64,000 nt of DNA from positions 42,438,963 through 42,502,962 of the forward strand of contig NC_091936.1 of the NCBI RefSeq assembly GCF_041260155.1. Direction: 5' to 3'. Source of the stretch: Ptychodera flava. Taxonomy: Eukaryota; Hemichordata; Enteropneusta; Ptychoderidae. Numbering within the stretch: position 1 is the stretch's first letter; each line of letters begins with the position of its first letter. Positions 47,141 through 60,797 of this stretch are shown here, piece by piece. The notes under the pieces were generated by a model that was not told the DNA's origin, searched no databases, and saw nothing but the letters and a program-made list of their open reading frames with translations. A program made the position numbers and the translations under genes.

Positions 47141-50100
47141 TGGTCCAATATCTCAAAAACGGCTGATCAGATCAGAATCAAATCTGGTACATAGATTCAG
47201 TTAGCAAACGGCAAGAACTGATTAGTTTTTGGTGGGTGTGGCTTGCATACTTTTTGCTCATTTGCATAATTAATGATTTTAGAAAAAACGGATATACATT
47301 AAAAACAACTGCACATAATTTGATGAGATTTGCTACAAATGTTGATCACACCAAGACATATCAGCAGTGGGAACCATTAAGGGGTGACATGAAAGATAAA
47401 TGCTAATGTGCATATTTAATGAACTTTCCTAATTAGGGCTATATATCTGCTTTGACTTGATCAAAATTAACCAAACTTGGTATGTGTGTTGAAGATACTA
47501 TGATTTAACATTATTGAAAGTCATTAAGCATTTAAACTTCAGCCATTTCCTAATTTGCATATTTATGAACTTTGCTAATTATGGATATATATTTGAATTG
47601 ATTGGACCAAAGTAGATGAAACTTGCTATATACATTAAAGATACTATGATACAACATTATTGAAAGTCATTATAGCAGTTTTACTTCAGCCAATTCCTTG
47701 TTTGCATATTTAATCAACTTTCCTAATTAGGGATCTATACTGGGATTTACTTGATCAAAGTTGGCAAAACTTGCTTTGAACATTGATGATTATACCAGGT
47801 TAAAACAATATAGAAAGTCATTTCACATTTTCATGTCAGCTAATTTATAATTTGCATATATCCAATGAGCTTTCACAGTTCAGCATATATGGCTCGAAGG
47901 ACGTGGCTAAAGGTAATTACATTTGCTATATAAAGTGATGGTACAATGACAGCAGTCAAAGAACTTTAGTATTTTTATTTCAGCTAATTACATAATTGTA
48001 TACTTCATGATCTTTTAGAGTTAATCGGCTGTGAATATAGTTCATTATGTTGATCATAATACTTTCAATGAAGTTGCAAAAATGTGGCAAAGGTTCAAAT
48101 TTACACATAACTGCAATATAATGAAACACGTGAGCATTTTCAGTTCATGTCTTTTTTTAATTATATTGGTAAGATTCAGCTACCCAATTGGATAACAGCT
48201 TATACAATGCATGCTGCACATTAGCCCTGTGAAAGTCCCGGTTTGCATAGTAAGCTTAATTGTACAAAGACCAGTTCAATCCATCGTGATCTGACAACTA
48301 TGTACATACTGATCCCATATGCATTGCCGTCAACTTAGTTGCAGTGAGAGAGCAATTTGAATACTTAATGAATGATAATACAGGGGCAGCAAACTAACCT
48401 GGTCGTGCAAAAATGTCTTCGCAAGCAGTTCGGTCGGGAGCGGGAGGGCAGATGTTGCGTTGTTTCAGTGGGCGGGGGAAGAGGGCATCTGATTTATGTC
48501 ATGGGTGAGGAAGAGGGCAACTCTCATTTATCAGTAGGCCAAGAAAATAAAATTTTTACTTATATTGGCTGACCTGAAAAAAACAACAACGGGCAAATCA
48601 TGTCAAATTAGAAGGCTGTAGGGAACGTTTGTTGAGAAGAGTGGGGACTGGGGAGTTTTCTGATGGTGACAGGAGCACTGGGAAGAAACAAATGTTTTGT
48701 GGGAGGGGAAGCCTTTTAAAATCGTGGCTGGTGGTCTTGCGAACAGCTTTTAATTTCCAAGCCATCATTTTCTTTTACCCTATTTGTTAATGCTATACTT
48801 TCACTTGAAAATACTGAAATTCTTTTTTGAAATTCGCGATTCGTAGATGGCTGTGTAGCGATTCGGGGCAGGTTGCTACAGCTGATAATATACACATTTC
48901 TTTGCTAACTCTGTCTGAAGACTGCAACTTGAATTAATATTCTGACAATTGGTAAAGATTACACAGACAATTTCAATAGTTTCATGGGATGCACATTTTC
49001 ATTTTCCCAAGAATAAGGTCTAATTGCCCCCAAAAGTATGATACTTTTCTAGAGACAATATCAATATCCTTCCTCTTGAAGTCTGCAAACAGTATGAATT
49101 TTCACATGGCCTGATTGTGCACCATCTTCTTAGTCTTCACTCTGCTATATGCAGCCAGCAGTGCTTTATACTTTGTGAGTCCGTAATATATTCCTTGCAT
49201 TATCTCAGTTTTCTTAATAATTTGGTAGTTTTCAAAGAGATGTACTATACTTTAGGAGGGCTTAGCAAATTCAGTATTACAAGAGAGCCAATTTAAAATA
49301 ATGCGAACGAAATATGTTTTCGTGTGACGCGTGTTCATCGGCCATTTCCTGTCTCTGACCCCAAAAAGTGCAAATTATTTGACTAATGGATGATCGCGTT
49401 CTGTGAACTACAGCGGATGACACAATTCAAGGTGACAGAGGTTTTGCACTCTTACTCCCCATTTGTGACAAATATATGATATAAGACCAAATCACGATGT
49501 CATCATGTGCTTCTTTGGACTATTACATCAACAAATAATTATTCGAAATGTTGTCACAGCAAAGCTCAAGAAGAAAACTGCCATCGGTATGTTCGTGAAG
49601 CATTTATTGTAAGTGAAAGTGGACAATATATGATATAAATAAGAAAAAAGTGGTCAGTGATGTTGTTGTCATCTACGATAATATACGATAAAGTCGGTTT
49701 TCTCAAGTATTGAGGGACCTGTGAAAAATAATCTCACGCCATAATGGGCTGAGATGGAATATCTTACAGGTAATGCGTAATTTCTGTCTCACACGAACTG
49801 GGGAATTTCTGTCTCACACAAGCCGGGCAGAAATTCCCGAACCCGTGTGAGACATTCAATCCCAACCCACTGAGTGAGAGATTCTATTGATCTCATGAAA
49901 TTTATACGAACAACTCAGGCTAACACAGCTTCGAGAAGCTGCAGCTGAGGCTAGGATGCAGTAAGCCATGGCAAAAGGTTAACGTAGAAGTGATGAGAAA
50001 ATTCTAGCAGGCGCCATTTCGATCATAATTGTCAATCGTGACGATATCAGTAACGCATGCGTAAATTGCATGACCTACAGAAATTTTGGAATGATAGATG

Positions 50101-53100
50101 GCTACCCATCCGCTAACAATATCCTCCATGTAATTCCATTCATTCTCTTATCAAGGTGTGTTATTTCTACATTCAGGTGTCTCTCATTGGTACAGAGATT
50201 GTAGTGATAGAAACTTCAAATGATAACCCTACCAGCCATTTCTTTATAGAAGAAACTACGAACAAGGTTTGTTATACCTATAGTGTATCCGTCTTGGAAT
50301 GCGATGGTGTAAACGGGAAAAAGCAAGCTCAACTTGGACTTACTGACTTATATTGTGCAAGTTATTTTCAATTTGCAGACGCTTGCTGTTTTGGTCGGGA
50401 TTCGGGCAAAGCTTCCATTTATTTTTCTCAGATAGTTTCAGTGCCCATCGAGACTTAAGGAAATATAGCCTATAAATTGAAAAGGTTCTGTGATGCCGAG
50501 AAAGTATTCTATAATTGTGTGGTTTTCCTGCGACAATATAGATATCAGATCGTTGTAAATGAAGAACATACATGTAGCTGCGCAGACAAGGTTTTGTTCA
50601 CAGGTTTAAACATTTATTGTATTCAGGATGGGAGGTTTGATGTAAGCAACAATGGCACTGTGTACCTTTCGGGATATCTCGACTTTGACATCGATCAAAA
50701 TTATACGCTGAGTGTCTTATCCTACGATGGACTCAATGTAAGTTAACATTTCAGTAAAATTTAGGTAACATTGTATAATGATTGTCACTTCAAATGGTTT
50801 CATGGTAGTAATCAAATCAGGTTCATTTCTATTAGTTTTGAACAGAAAAAAGAACAGGAATTTGTAGTTGATGCGGTTGTCATTGAGCGTATTGGTTAAT
50901 TTCGCCATTTTATTTTTTTCATGCATCTAGCATCATGTTTGCTTTAACCATTTCCCCTTTTCTTTATTGCTTACTGAGATCTTTATAATTAACCAAAAGT
51001 ATTCTTATTACCAGGCTACAGGCGAAGGCGTATGTGTTAAGCACACCATAGAAGTCACCGTCGTAGATGATGAACATTGGCCAAGACCTTTTAATGAAAG
51101 TTGCTGTGCCTGTCAAAAGGACAAGTCCCGTTACCGGCCGGACGACTACGTATGTGTGTGTGGTGGTGGTGGTGGTGGTGTGTGTGTGTGTTTTTAAACA
51201 TATGTATTATTTTAAACACAACGTAATAATAATATCTGCGACTTAAGTTGCATATATCTTGACTACAAGACATATTAAGCTAAACTTTGGAAAGAACTCC
51301 AAAATGTGAATGGCTTGATGGTACCAATTTGCTTTGTCGCCGGGTATTTTAGGAGTACAATAGAAGTCGTGTACTCCTACTGTCGTAGTTCGAAATATAT
51401 TATTTGCATGCGGGGACCATGTTAGTTGGGAGTCCATAAAAGAACGTTTTTTCAAACAATACGAGAGTTATTTCCCATTATCATATACCCATGTCAGTAT
51501 CGCTCAATCCAAGTGACGTTTACCGTGAGTATCGACCTTAATATTTTACGGTGAGAGTCGACACATGCTCTATAAACGTCATCAGTTTTAAAGTATCCCT
51601 GATCTACGTTTGCAATCGAGAGTTAGGTAAAATAGCTTCCGCTCTCCACATAAGCTTACGATGCCATATTGCCGACATATAAATTTTAAGGATTTTGAGG
51701 AACAAGGAAATTTCGGGAAGGAATAATTTGTCGAATCGTGCAGTGCTATCCCGTCATTGTTTCATCAAAGTTCATACAGTTCTTTAGACAAAATATAGAA
51801 AACATTTTACCGTTAGCATGGTACGGTCTACCTCCGAACAGGTACACGTAAAGGTAGTGAGCGAGTGTCTCCTGTTGACATGGCAACGAAATATATGTGA
51901 ACAAACAAATCACCGCATCTCTTCGCTCCGTACGACGCACAGGCATGATGTGAGCTTGGTAGTTTTAATAGTGAAGAGTTTTATGCTGTGAGTTTATGCT
52001 ACGTGTCAAAATTCTCACACGTACGCTATCACCAAGGTGTGAAACAGACTTGTCCGGACGGCAAATTAAATGCCCGTTCTTGTCAAAAAATAAACACAAA
52101 TCCTACATTCGTTCGATGCGGAGGGCTCTCTGCTTTCCAAAATAAACACACTCATGTCACGATAAAATGAAATCTTCTGAAGGAGTCTGCCATGTATTGA
52201 CAGATTCGGCGTTTCTGGTGTCCATCGCTGTAATGACGCAATTCATTATCTATCTGTACTGAGTTCTCTTAGAAAAAAATAAGGATCAGGTTTTTGTCGT
52301 TTTGTATTTACACTACTGATTTCATAATGAGCACGCTTTGTGAAATAGACTTTCAATTAATTTGCAAATATTCAGTTATCGCAGGTATATTGCACTCAAG
52401 GGTCAATAGGGCACGCCGAAAACTGTAACTGAAGGATTAGTTTGTGGCTTGTGATAATGCATTTTATGCAATTATGATCCCCTGCCTTCGTTAAGTAACA
52501 CACTGAACCCCCTAATCCCGAGTGAGCATTTCAAAAAACCTGTTGACCCCTATCGCTATAGTAAAAAAACAGGATGACACCCGTGGATCCAACTTCCCCA
52601 AACCGAAGAAAATGACCAATCCCTCACCTAACTACCCGAAATAGAGCATTGCATACAATTTTGGTAAATCAATCAAATTAGGAGGCATCTTTCTCGATAC
52701 ATTCAGCGAAATAAAAAGCCTATTTCGACTTAATTTGCAATTTAAAGTGAAGGTTGAGATGCAATTGACAGCAATAAACAAGAGACATTCCAAATAATGT
52801 GCAAATACAATAAGCGTTGCCAATCGCGTCTGGGCTCTTCATCACGTTAAAATTTCGATTATTGTACTTGGGCCTCAGCCCAAGTACATTTGTTTTCATT
52901 CCGTGGGAAAAAAACTGTAAGGTATAACCATTTCTGGCTGAGACCAGGGAGGGCAAAACGTATTGGCTTCATCTTTCTTGGCATAATAAATGGCGTAATG
53001 ATGTTAACTGAATGGAAGTGCTGCTCTCAGCCAGTTATTGAATAAGTGAGATGTGAATATAAATGCTTCTCTATCTGAGTTTTTGCCACAAAATCTTCTG

Positions 53101-56100
53101 AATATAATCAAAATGTGCATCGAAATGCAACAATTAATGCACCCTCCGTTTACTAGGCGATGGCACGACCCTTGCTACACCCACTGGACGAGCCAAAGTG
53201 GGGGGGTAATTTCGGTTTGGTCGAACAGGAGGGCTCGAGACCAGAATTTAACATTTAAACTTGAAACATGTTTAATCACTGACAAGATGTAGATTAGTGT
53301 TAATCAAAGAGAAAGTTTGAAAAGGAAAGGTTTTATATCCCGGACACAATGAAAAACATTACGACTGGAAACTGTACCCCCGGTTGAGAATAGTAATGCC
53401 CACAGCGATGGAGAACACTTATCCTTGAGCTGAGAAAACCAGACCATCATTTCGAAATAGAGCTGCAGATTCGAGAAGCTCGCCAAAAATAGCTAGGTAC
53501 ACCCCATAAAGGGGTGGTTTCGAGTCTTGAGGGCAAATTTCGCCTCCTTCATTTAGAAATCGCACGTTTGTTTTTCCAGGGGAACACATCATTTGACACA
53601 AAATTTGCATGAAAAGGGGTCGCCAGTAAGCACGTGGTCAAATCTGGCATAAGAAACAATATGAAATGTTGGGTAAAGCCAGTCCAAAATAAACTGATTT
53701 GAACTTTTGTGTTTTGTAATTTATACCACTGCAGTAACATGACTTTTTTTGACAACATCACACAATGTAATACGTTTTGAAACCGAATACTCCGACGTAT
53801 TCTGTGTCCCCTTTGCTAAAAAATACGGTATGCCGATTACCATGTAAGGAGATGATGACGTCAAGACAGATTTGTAGTGCGTTTGGTCTTGGATGGTGCA
53901 CGAAGTTTTGTCGAGGTAGCTAGCTTGTGTATTTATTTCCTAAATGGGAGATATTAGGGTCGATCTAAAAGAAGGCCGAAAAATGTTATGATACTCTAAG
54001 CGAGCTGAACTCCAATGCGAATGGTTGGATAATTTGGAGGATGTCTAGAATGATCTCGTCTCATTGGCGGTCAGTATTGAATTTCAACTGCGTCACAAGT
54101 TTGCGTCGAACGGCCAACGAACGATATTTTAGAAATCTGGAGACATGGCACATCGCAGTTTTATTTTAGTATTTTATATTTTACAAAAGATGTAAGAAGC
54201 AATGATTTTGTTGAAAATTCTGAAAAAAATATAGGAAGATTTGATCGCGAACACATTTTCACTTGGGGGTCAACTAGCCCTGCGTACGATGCTGTGTGTT
54301 CCGCTACAGCTACCGCCCCGCTCACCACAGCCCTGCAAAGACCCGTACGTTGGGTCGGTGACTTCAAATCCATTTTGGGACTTGACGTAAAAAGCCAAAT
54401 TACTGCCGAAATTCAGCGTTCTTGGGCCCAAGTCGTATCCCAGCCTACCTCAGCTACTCGATCGCTTCCAAAAATGACAGTCTTTTATTCACTTCTCGTA
54501 AATAACCGTCGATGTCGGCAACTCTCTCGCTGGCCCTGCGTACGATGCTGTGTGTTAGCTGTAGCACATAGCATCGTACGCAGGGCCAGGGGTCAACATG
54601 GGGTCGCAGCCATGTTGCCTCAAAACTTATTTCTGTCTGCACTCAAAACTCAAAAATGTCGCATATGAACCTGAAAAATCGATGTAATTTTGTCAAACTT
54701 TGGCGAAATTTCAGCCTATAGACAAAATTTCATCTAGGTAAGGTAAATTTACTGAAATTTGATCGACAAATAATCCTGAGCTTGAACGTGACAGCTCGCC
54801 TTCTCCGGGAAGTCATGCATCCGGCCAGCTGCCCATATGGCCGGGTGCATGAGATTGTTTTCAAGCGACGGCGGCAGACCGTACGGGGCTCTGGATATGA
54901 ACCTACCGCCGGTGTAGCTGTAATAACTGTTGCGTTGTTTTTAATCACCACGGACGAAGTCCGAGGAGACTTATAGGTTTGGTCATGTCTGTGCGTCCGT
55001 CCGTCCGTTCACGCCTAGTACCCAACCCCATACAGATGCACGTCGATTTGTTTCACAATGCTATCAAATTTGGCCGTGTTAGAGGACTTTTTAGTTTACA
55101 CCTCCATAGACTCCCATGTATAAGGCAGTTGAGTTCTCCATAGACTCGCATGTATGATGCCAAGAAAAATAAAAAAATTTAGTTTCTCATCGTATTCATA
55201 TTGCTAGTCTGGCAGAGACCCTGCGATTCGCGTTCTCCCCTGTTGGAACACGCGCGCGCCCTTCAGAGACGCGACGCGAATCCCAGGGTCTGGACGTTCT
55301 TGCAAGCGACCGGTCGGATTTCTGCCTGATCCGGGTACTTTATAGAACTCCACACATCCGTTAATCAAAACAAAAATGACAGGTAGCATAGCCAAATAAA
55401 ATGAAAAATGAAAAATAAAAACATACCGCGTATATAGGTCTACCAGCTACTAGTATATATTCTCTCCGCCAAGTTAGATAGGTTTTTCTTTTGACGTCAC
55501 TACCCTTATGAATATTCATATACTTGCAAGAACGGACAGTCGCTGTGTCTGGCAGCGCGTGCTCACAGCTGCACAGCCTTCGAATGCAGGCCCATCGCGG
55601 CGCGCACAAAACAAGGCACAGCGACTGTGGAGAGTCTATGATATTGCCTAAAGGATGCAGTGACAGTTTTTTTGTCCCCACGGATAAAGTCCATGGGGCT
55701 TATAGATTGGCTCATATCCGTCCGTGAGTCCATCAGTGAGTCCATCGGTTCACGCAGATATCTCAGACATTTTGACAAAATATCATGTGACCTTGGTGAC
55801 CTTTGACCTCAAATATACATTATTGTCCATAACTCAGTAACCACAAGTGCTAAACCTTTCATATTTGGTATGACGGACACCTTATGATGCCACATATTGT
55901 ACTCCATTAATATGTGCATATCTAATTATGAGCGAGCCAATAGAGCAAGAGGTCTGATTTCTGGTATATAGGGATAAGTTAACAATATAATTTGTTTGAC
56001 AAAACTTCTCGTGACCTCAATGACCTTTGACCTCAAATATACATATTTGTCCACAACTCAGTAACCACAAGTGCTACACCCTTCATATTTGGTATGAAAG

Positions 56101-59100
56101 GACACCTTATGACACCATATATTGTACCTCATTAATTATGTGCATATCTTATTTTGAGCGAGCCAATAGAGCTAGAGGTCTGATTTTTGGTATATAGGAA
56201 TAACTTAGCAATACAATTATTATGACAAAATGTGACGTGACCTCAATGACCTTTGACCTCAAATATATATATATTTGTCTACAACTCAGTAACCACAAGT
56301 GCTACATCCTTCATATTTGGTATGATAAGACACCTTATGACACCACATATTGTACCTCATTAATTATGCGCATATATAATTTGAGCGCGCCAATAGAGCT
56401 AGAGGTCTGATTTTTGGTATATAGGAATAACTTAGCAATACAATTATTTTGACAAAATATCACGTTACCTCGATGACCTTTGACCTCAAATATATATATT
56501 TGTCCACAACTCAGTAACCACAAGTGCTACACCTTCATAAATGGTATGATGGGACACCTTATGACACCACATATTGTACCTCATTAATTATGCGCATATC
56601 TAATTCTGAGCAAGCCAATAGAGCTGGATGTCCGATTTTTGGTATATAGGGATAACTATAGGGTAGAAATCTAAATATGCCCATCTAAATATTAGACATC
56701 TACCATCGAGAACAAAAGAAATTTGCTGTAATTTGAATATTTAAGGAATTTAAGCAATTCCCGCTATAAATAAAGAACCCCTGCCTCAAACTCCACAAAA
56801 GTTGCTAGACATATTTTGCCGTTGTCATGCCATTGCTTCGTTTAATAACCAGTTAATCAAATGCCTCATTGACAGGAGGAAATTCAAGACCATATTTGAA
56901 TAGTAGTATATATTGTCCTCAAAATTACTCTATCACGGCCCAAGTACTCATTGCCTTCAGCAATACTGCCTTGTTATTATTATTATTATTATAATCTTTA
57001 TTTAAACTCGATAACTCCATAGGTGAAACACCTCTTTTCGTGGAGGTCGAATAGACAAAAGAAAGTCATAAAACACTTTACAGCACAAACATGAAAACAC
57101 AAAAAACACACAAGAACAAATAGATATAAAAAACTACGAAAAGGCATCAGACAAGTAAGTATTATACAAACAGTTGTTACAAGATTTCTTAAAACTAGTC
57201 AGTGACTCAGAGTCCCTTATTGATTTGGGGAGATTGTTATATTCATCCACACCCGCAACTGACAAGGTGTTCTGATAGAGAAGTGTACGTGCCTTGGGAA
57301 CTTTAAGGAGATTCTGATCGGAAGAACGAAGTGATCTAGAAGGGACGTAATTATTGAACAAACTGGTTATGTAGTCGGGGGTTAGATTGTGAGTTGCTCT
57401 GTAAATTTGGGCCATACGGTTACAACGGAGTTTCAAGTTAATAGGCAGCCAATGAAGCTGAGTATACATTTGAAAAGTGGAAAGAGGCGGAACAATGTCA
57501 AGAATAAGTCTCATTGCACGTCTCTGTAGACGCTCCAATGCATAGATATTGCTACTGGAAGTAAAGCTCCAAACATTAGAACAGTAATTGATGTGTGGTG
57601 AGATGAAACAATAATAAAATAGCTTGCGTGAGTGGAGAGGAAGAAATTTTTTGATGCGTGCCAAAAGAAACAAATTGGAATTGATTTTGCTTTCAATGGT
57701 TGAAATGTGTTCACACCAGTCAAGGTTATTAGAAATAGTGACCCCTAGCAACCTCTCTGATGAGACGCGGTCAATAGTTTTACCAGCCAAAGTGAGGTTG
57801 AAGTTTTCATTGTTAATGTGCCGTCTCTTCTGAGAAGATGTGATAATCATTGATTTTGTCTTACTGGGACTGATACAAAGTTTGTTAGTAAGACACCAAT
57901 TTTCAACTATTTTTAGATCAGCATTCAGGTAAGTAGAAATGGTGTTTAAGGACTTGTGTGAAACATGAAGTGTTGTGTCGTCTGCAAAGGAAGTACAGGA
58001 TGAATTTTCAAGGTGAAGGGGCAAATTGTTAACATAAATAATAAAGAGTAATGGCCCCAGTATGGAACCTTGCGGCACACCGACCCTGACATCAATAACA
58101 TCTGAGTTTGTACGATTAAATTGCACAAATTGTTTACGTGTAAATAAGTATGATTTAAAAAAAGACAGGGTATGATCAGAACACCCGTAGGTTTTTAGTT
58201 TGGACAACAAGATTGTGTGGTCAACGAGATCAAACGCTTTGCTCAGGTCTAAAAATGCTGAGCCAACGTTGTTTCCACAATCGATTTCTTTAGTCCATGA
58301 GTGACCAGACCAACAAGAGTACTTTCACAAGAATGTTTGGCACGAAATCCAGATTGATTAGAAAAGAAGAGATTGTGTGTTTCCATGAAATTTACAAGGT
58401 GATTGTGAACATGGCGCTCGAGGAGTTTGGAAAGTACAGGAAGTACACCTATTGGCCTGTAGTTACCAGGTTCGTCTATTGGACCTTTTTTATGGATTGG
58501 ACTAACACGAGCCAATTTCCATAAAGATGGAAACTGACCTTTAACGATGAATGGTATATAAACTTTGAAATTTGACCTTGACTTTACCAGAATTTTCCTG
58601 CATGTTTCAAACAGCGTCAACGATTATCTGTTTCAGTGACGTTTGAAGAATCACTATAATTCAGATAGTGTCTTATTTAATTCATAATTTCTCTTTCAGC
58701 CTTTCGTTGGCCAAGTCTTCCTCGGAGCACATAATGTACCATGTAACAAGGAGTGCGCTAATTTGTGGATAGATAGATGCTACTTGGACGTCACTGATGA
58801 CTGTAAGAGTTTTCATGCCATACATTAGAACTTTACTTTGCCGTTCAAATGAGACACACGTTTAGTATAATGACAACAACGTTTGGACACAATATGAACA
58901 TCAAAACATTTGTATCAATTCTCTCTCACATTGTTACATCTTAATACATTTTCAAGTTTACAAATATAAATCTTTTCTGGCGATATATGGCTGCAGACAT
59001 AAAATCAGTTCAAAGGTATGTCGCTTATTTAGGTGATCAATCATCAAGTATTCGTAACTTATGCGAATAAAGTTATTTTCCATTAACGTACATTACAATG

Positions 59101-59663
59101 TTCCATTTTGTAATGAGAATCCATCCCTATATTAATCGCTCACTAGGTCGCTTCTCCATATATATCGTGGTAGACGGTTTGCCGCTTCAAAATGTTGTGC
59201 GGCTTTTCGCCGGCACCGTCCCATTGAATACAATCTCCTTCACCTGTGAAGAATTGAACAGCGAACACGCGACAACGATCTATGGTGGGCGTCTACTATC
59301 ATATGAGGTAAATGGAATGTATCGTTGCGTGAAACTGTTTACACATAATATGGAATATGACAATGAAATTAGGTCCTACACGTTGAAGACGATCAGATAA
59401 GTTTTTAATTTCTTTTCGTTCTTTTTTAGATAACAAGAGCATTCTGCTATTTAGCAACAATCTTTTAACGTCAGTTTCTATATGAAAGAGTGGCTGGTAT
59501 TTTTGCAATTTCACAAAACGTAATGTTAGGACATGTACAGGGCCATAGTTACAGCTATAGATAGCCCGACCTTTAAACTTTTCACCTATACCCCATGCAG
59601 AATCATTCCATGCGTTACTCTCACTATTGACCGAATGGTTAGGAGCTGTATAACCTTTTGAAT

Positions 59664-59722
<59 letters not shown>

Positions 59723-60766
59723 TCTGAACGTGTCTTTAATTGATCATTAAGTCGCTAGATAGCTTAGCGACACATCTACAAAGAAACCGATGGTTTTTGT
59801 CAAACCAAAACAGTCACTTTGTTCGATTGGATTTCTCAGATGAATTTTCCCGACGGTTTGTTCTACAAGAAGAAACTGTTACGTGTGATATGTGGCTACC
59901 CGGTAGGAATTATAGATTCGACACTACGGGGAGATTTAGGATGCTTGGTAAGTTGAAGAACGCAGACAGTCAGGAAAGCTTAATAAAATTTTGTTTGCAA
60001 TTTGGAATGACGATTAAAAGGGTGCAAAAAGCATTTCAAACGATGTTAAGTAGTATTATGGCTGACAAAGAAATTTTCAAAACGTGTTTTCATCAATAAA
60101 CAGATCTACAGGTCTGACTTTTTGGCGCCTCATTTTCGAGAAGTCGGGTGTTGTCGCCCTATACACAGTTAGAACTAGATTCGAGATTGCGTGACATTTT
60201 GAATAGAGGATCTCACTTTCAGTATTCAGTTTACTATCACTGAATCATCTTTACGTTTGAATTCTGGGACGGGTTGTTATTTTCTTTATTCAAGGATGTC
60301 CGGATGGTTACTTCGGCATGGATTGTTCAGAGGTCTGCATCTGCAAAAATGGAGCGACCTGTCATGCGCTAAGAGGCTCCTGTAAGTGCGCTCCTGGTTG
60401 GCGGGGACCTGCGTGCGATATTCGTGAGTACAATTTCGAGGATAGAATGTGAGAAGCGATCAATATTCTGTTCTCAGAAACGAATTTGCAGTTTTGCTCT
60501 ATTACGAAGCATTATCTTAATTAAAATCCTGCTCATTGCTTTCAATTTTTGATAATAGAATTTTCGTATTGAAGTAACACAGAATACTGACAGTATTGAT
60601 ATATTCCGCTCATTTGCTTTCCGAATCCTTGCTTTTAGGCCAATATTACTCAGTGGTAGTCATTATCTGGTCATGACAATTTCTTCACTTCAAAGTCCTG
60701 AAGAAATACTCAACATGTAACAGAACATAACCCCGCTTCCCTGTGTTAATGTCGGAGCAATGTCTA

Positions 60767-60797
<31 letters not shown>

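Noticed and set aside
55204-55781. Short open frames on both strands
   Set aside because: They fall in foldbacks and the satellite header and show no protein motif.
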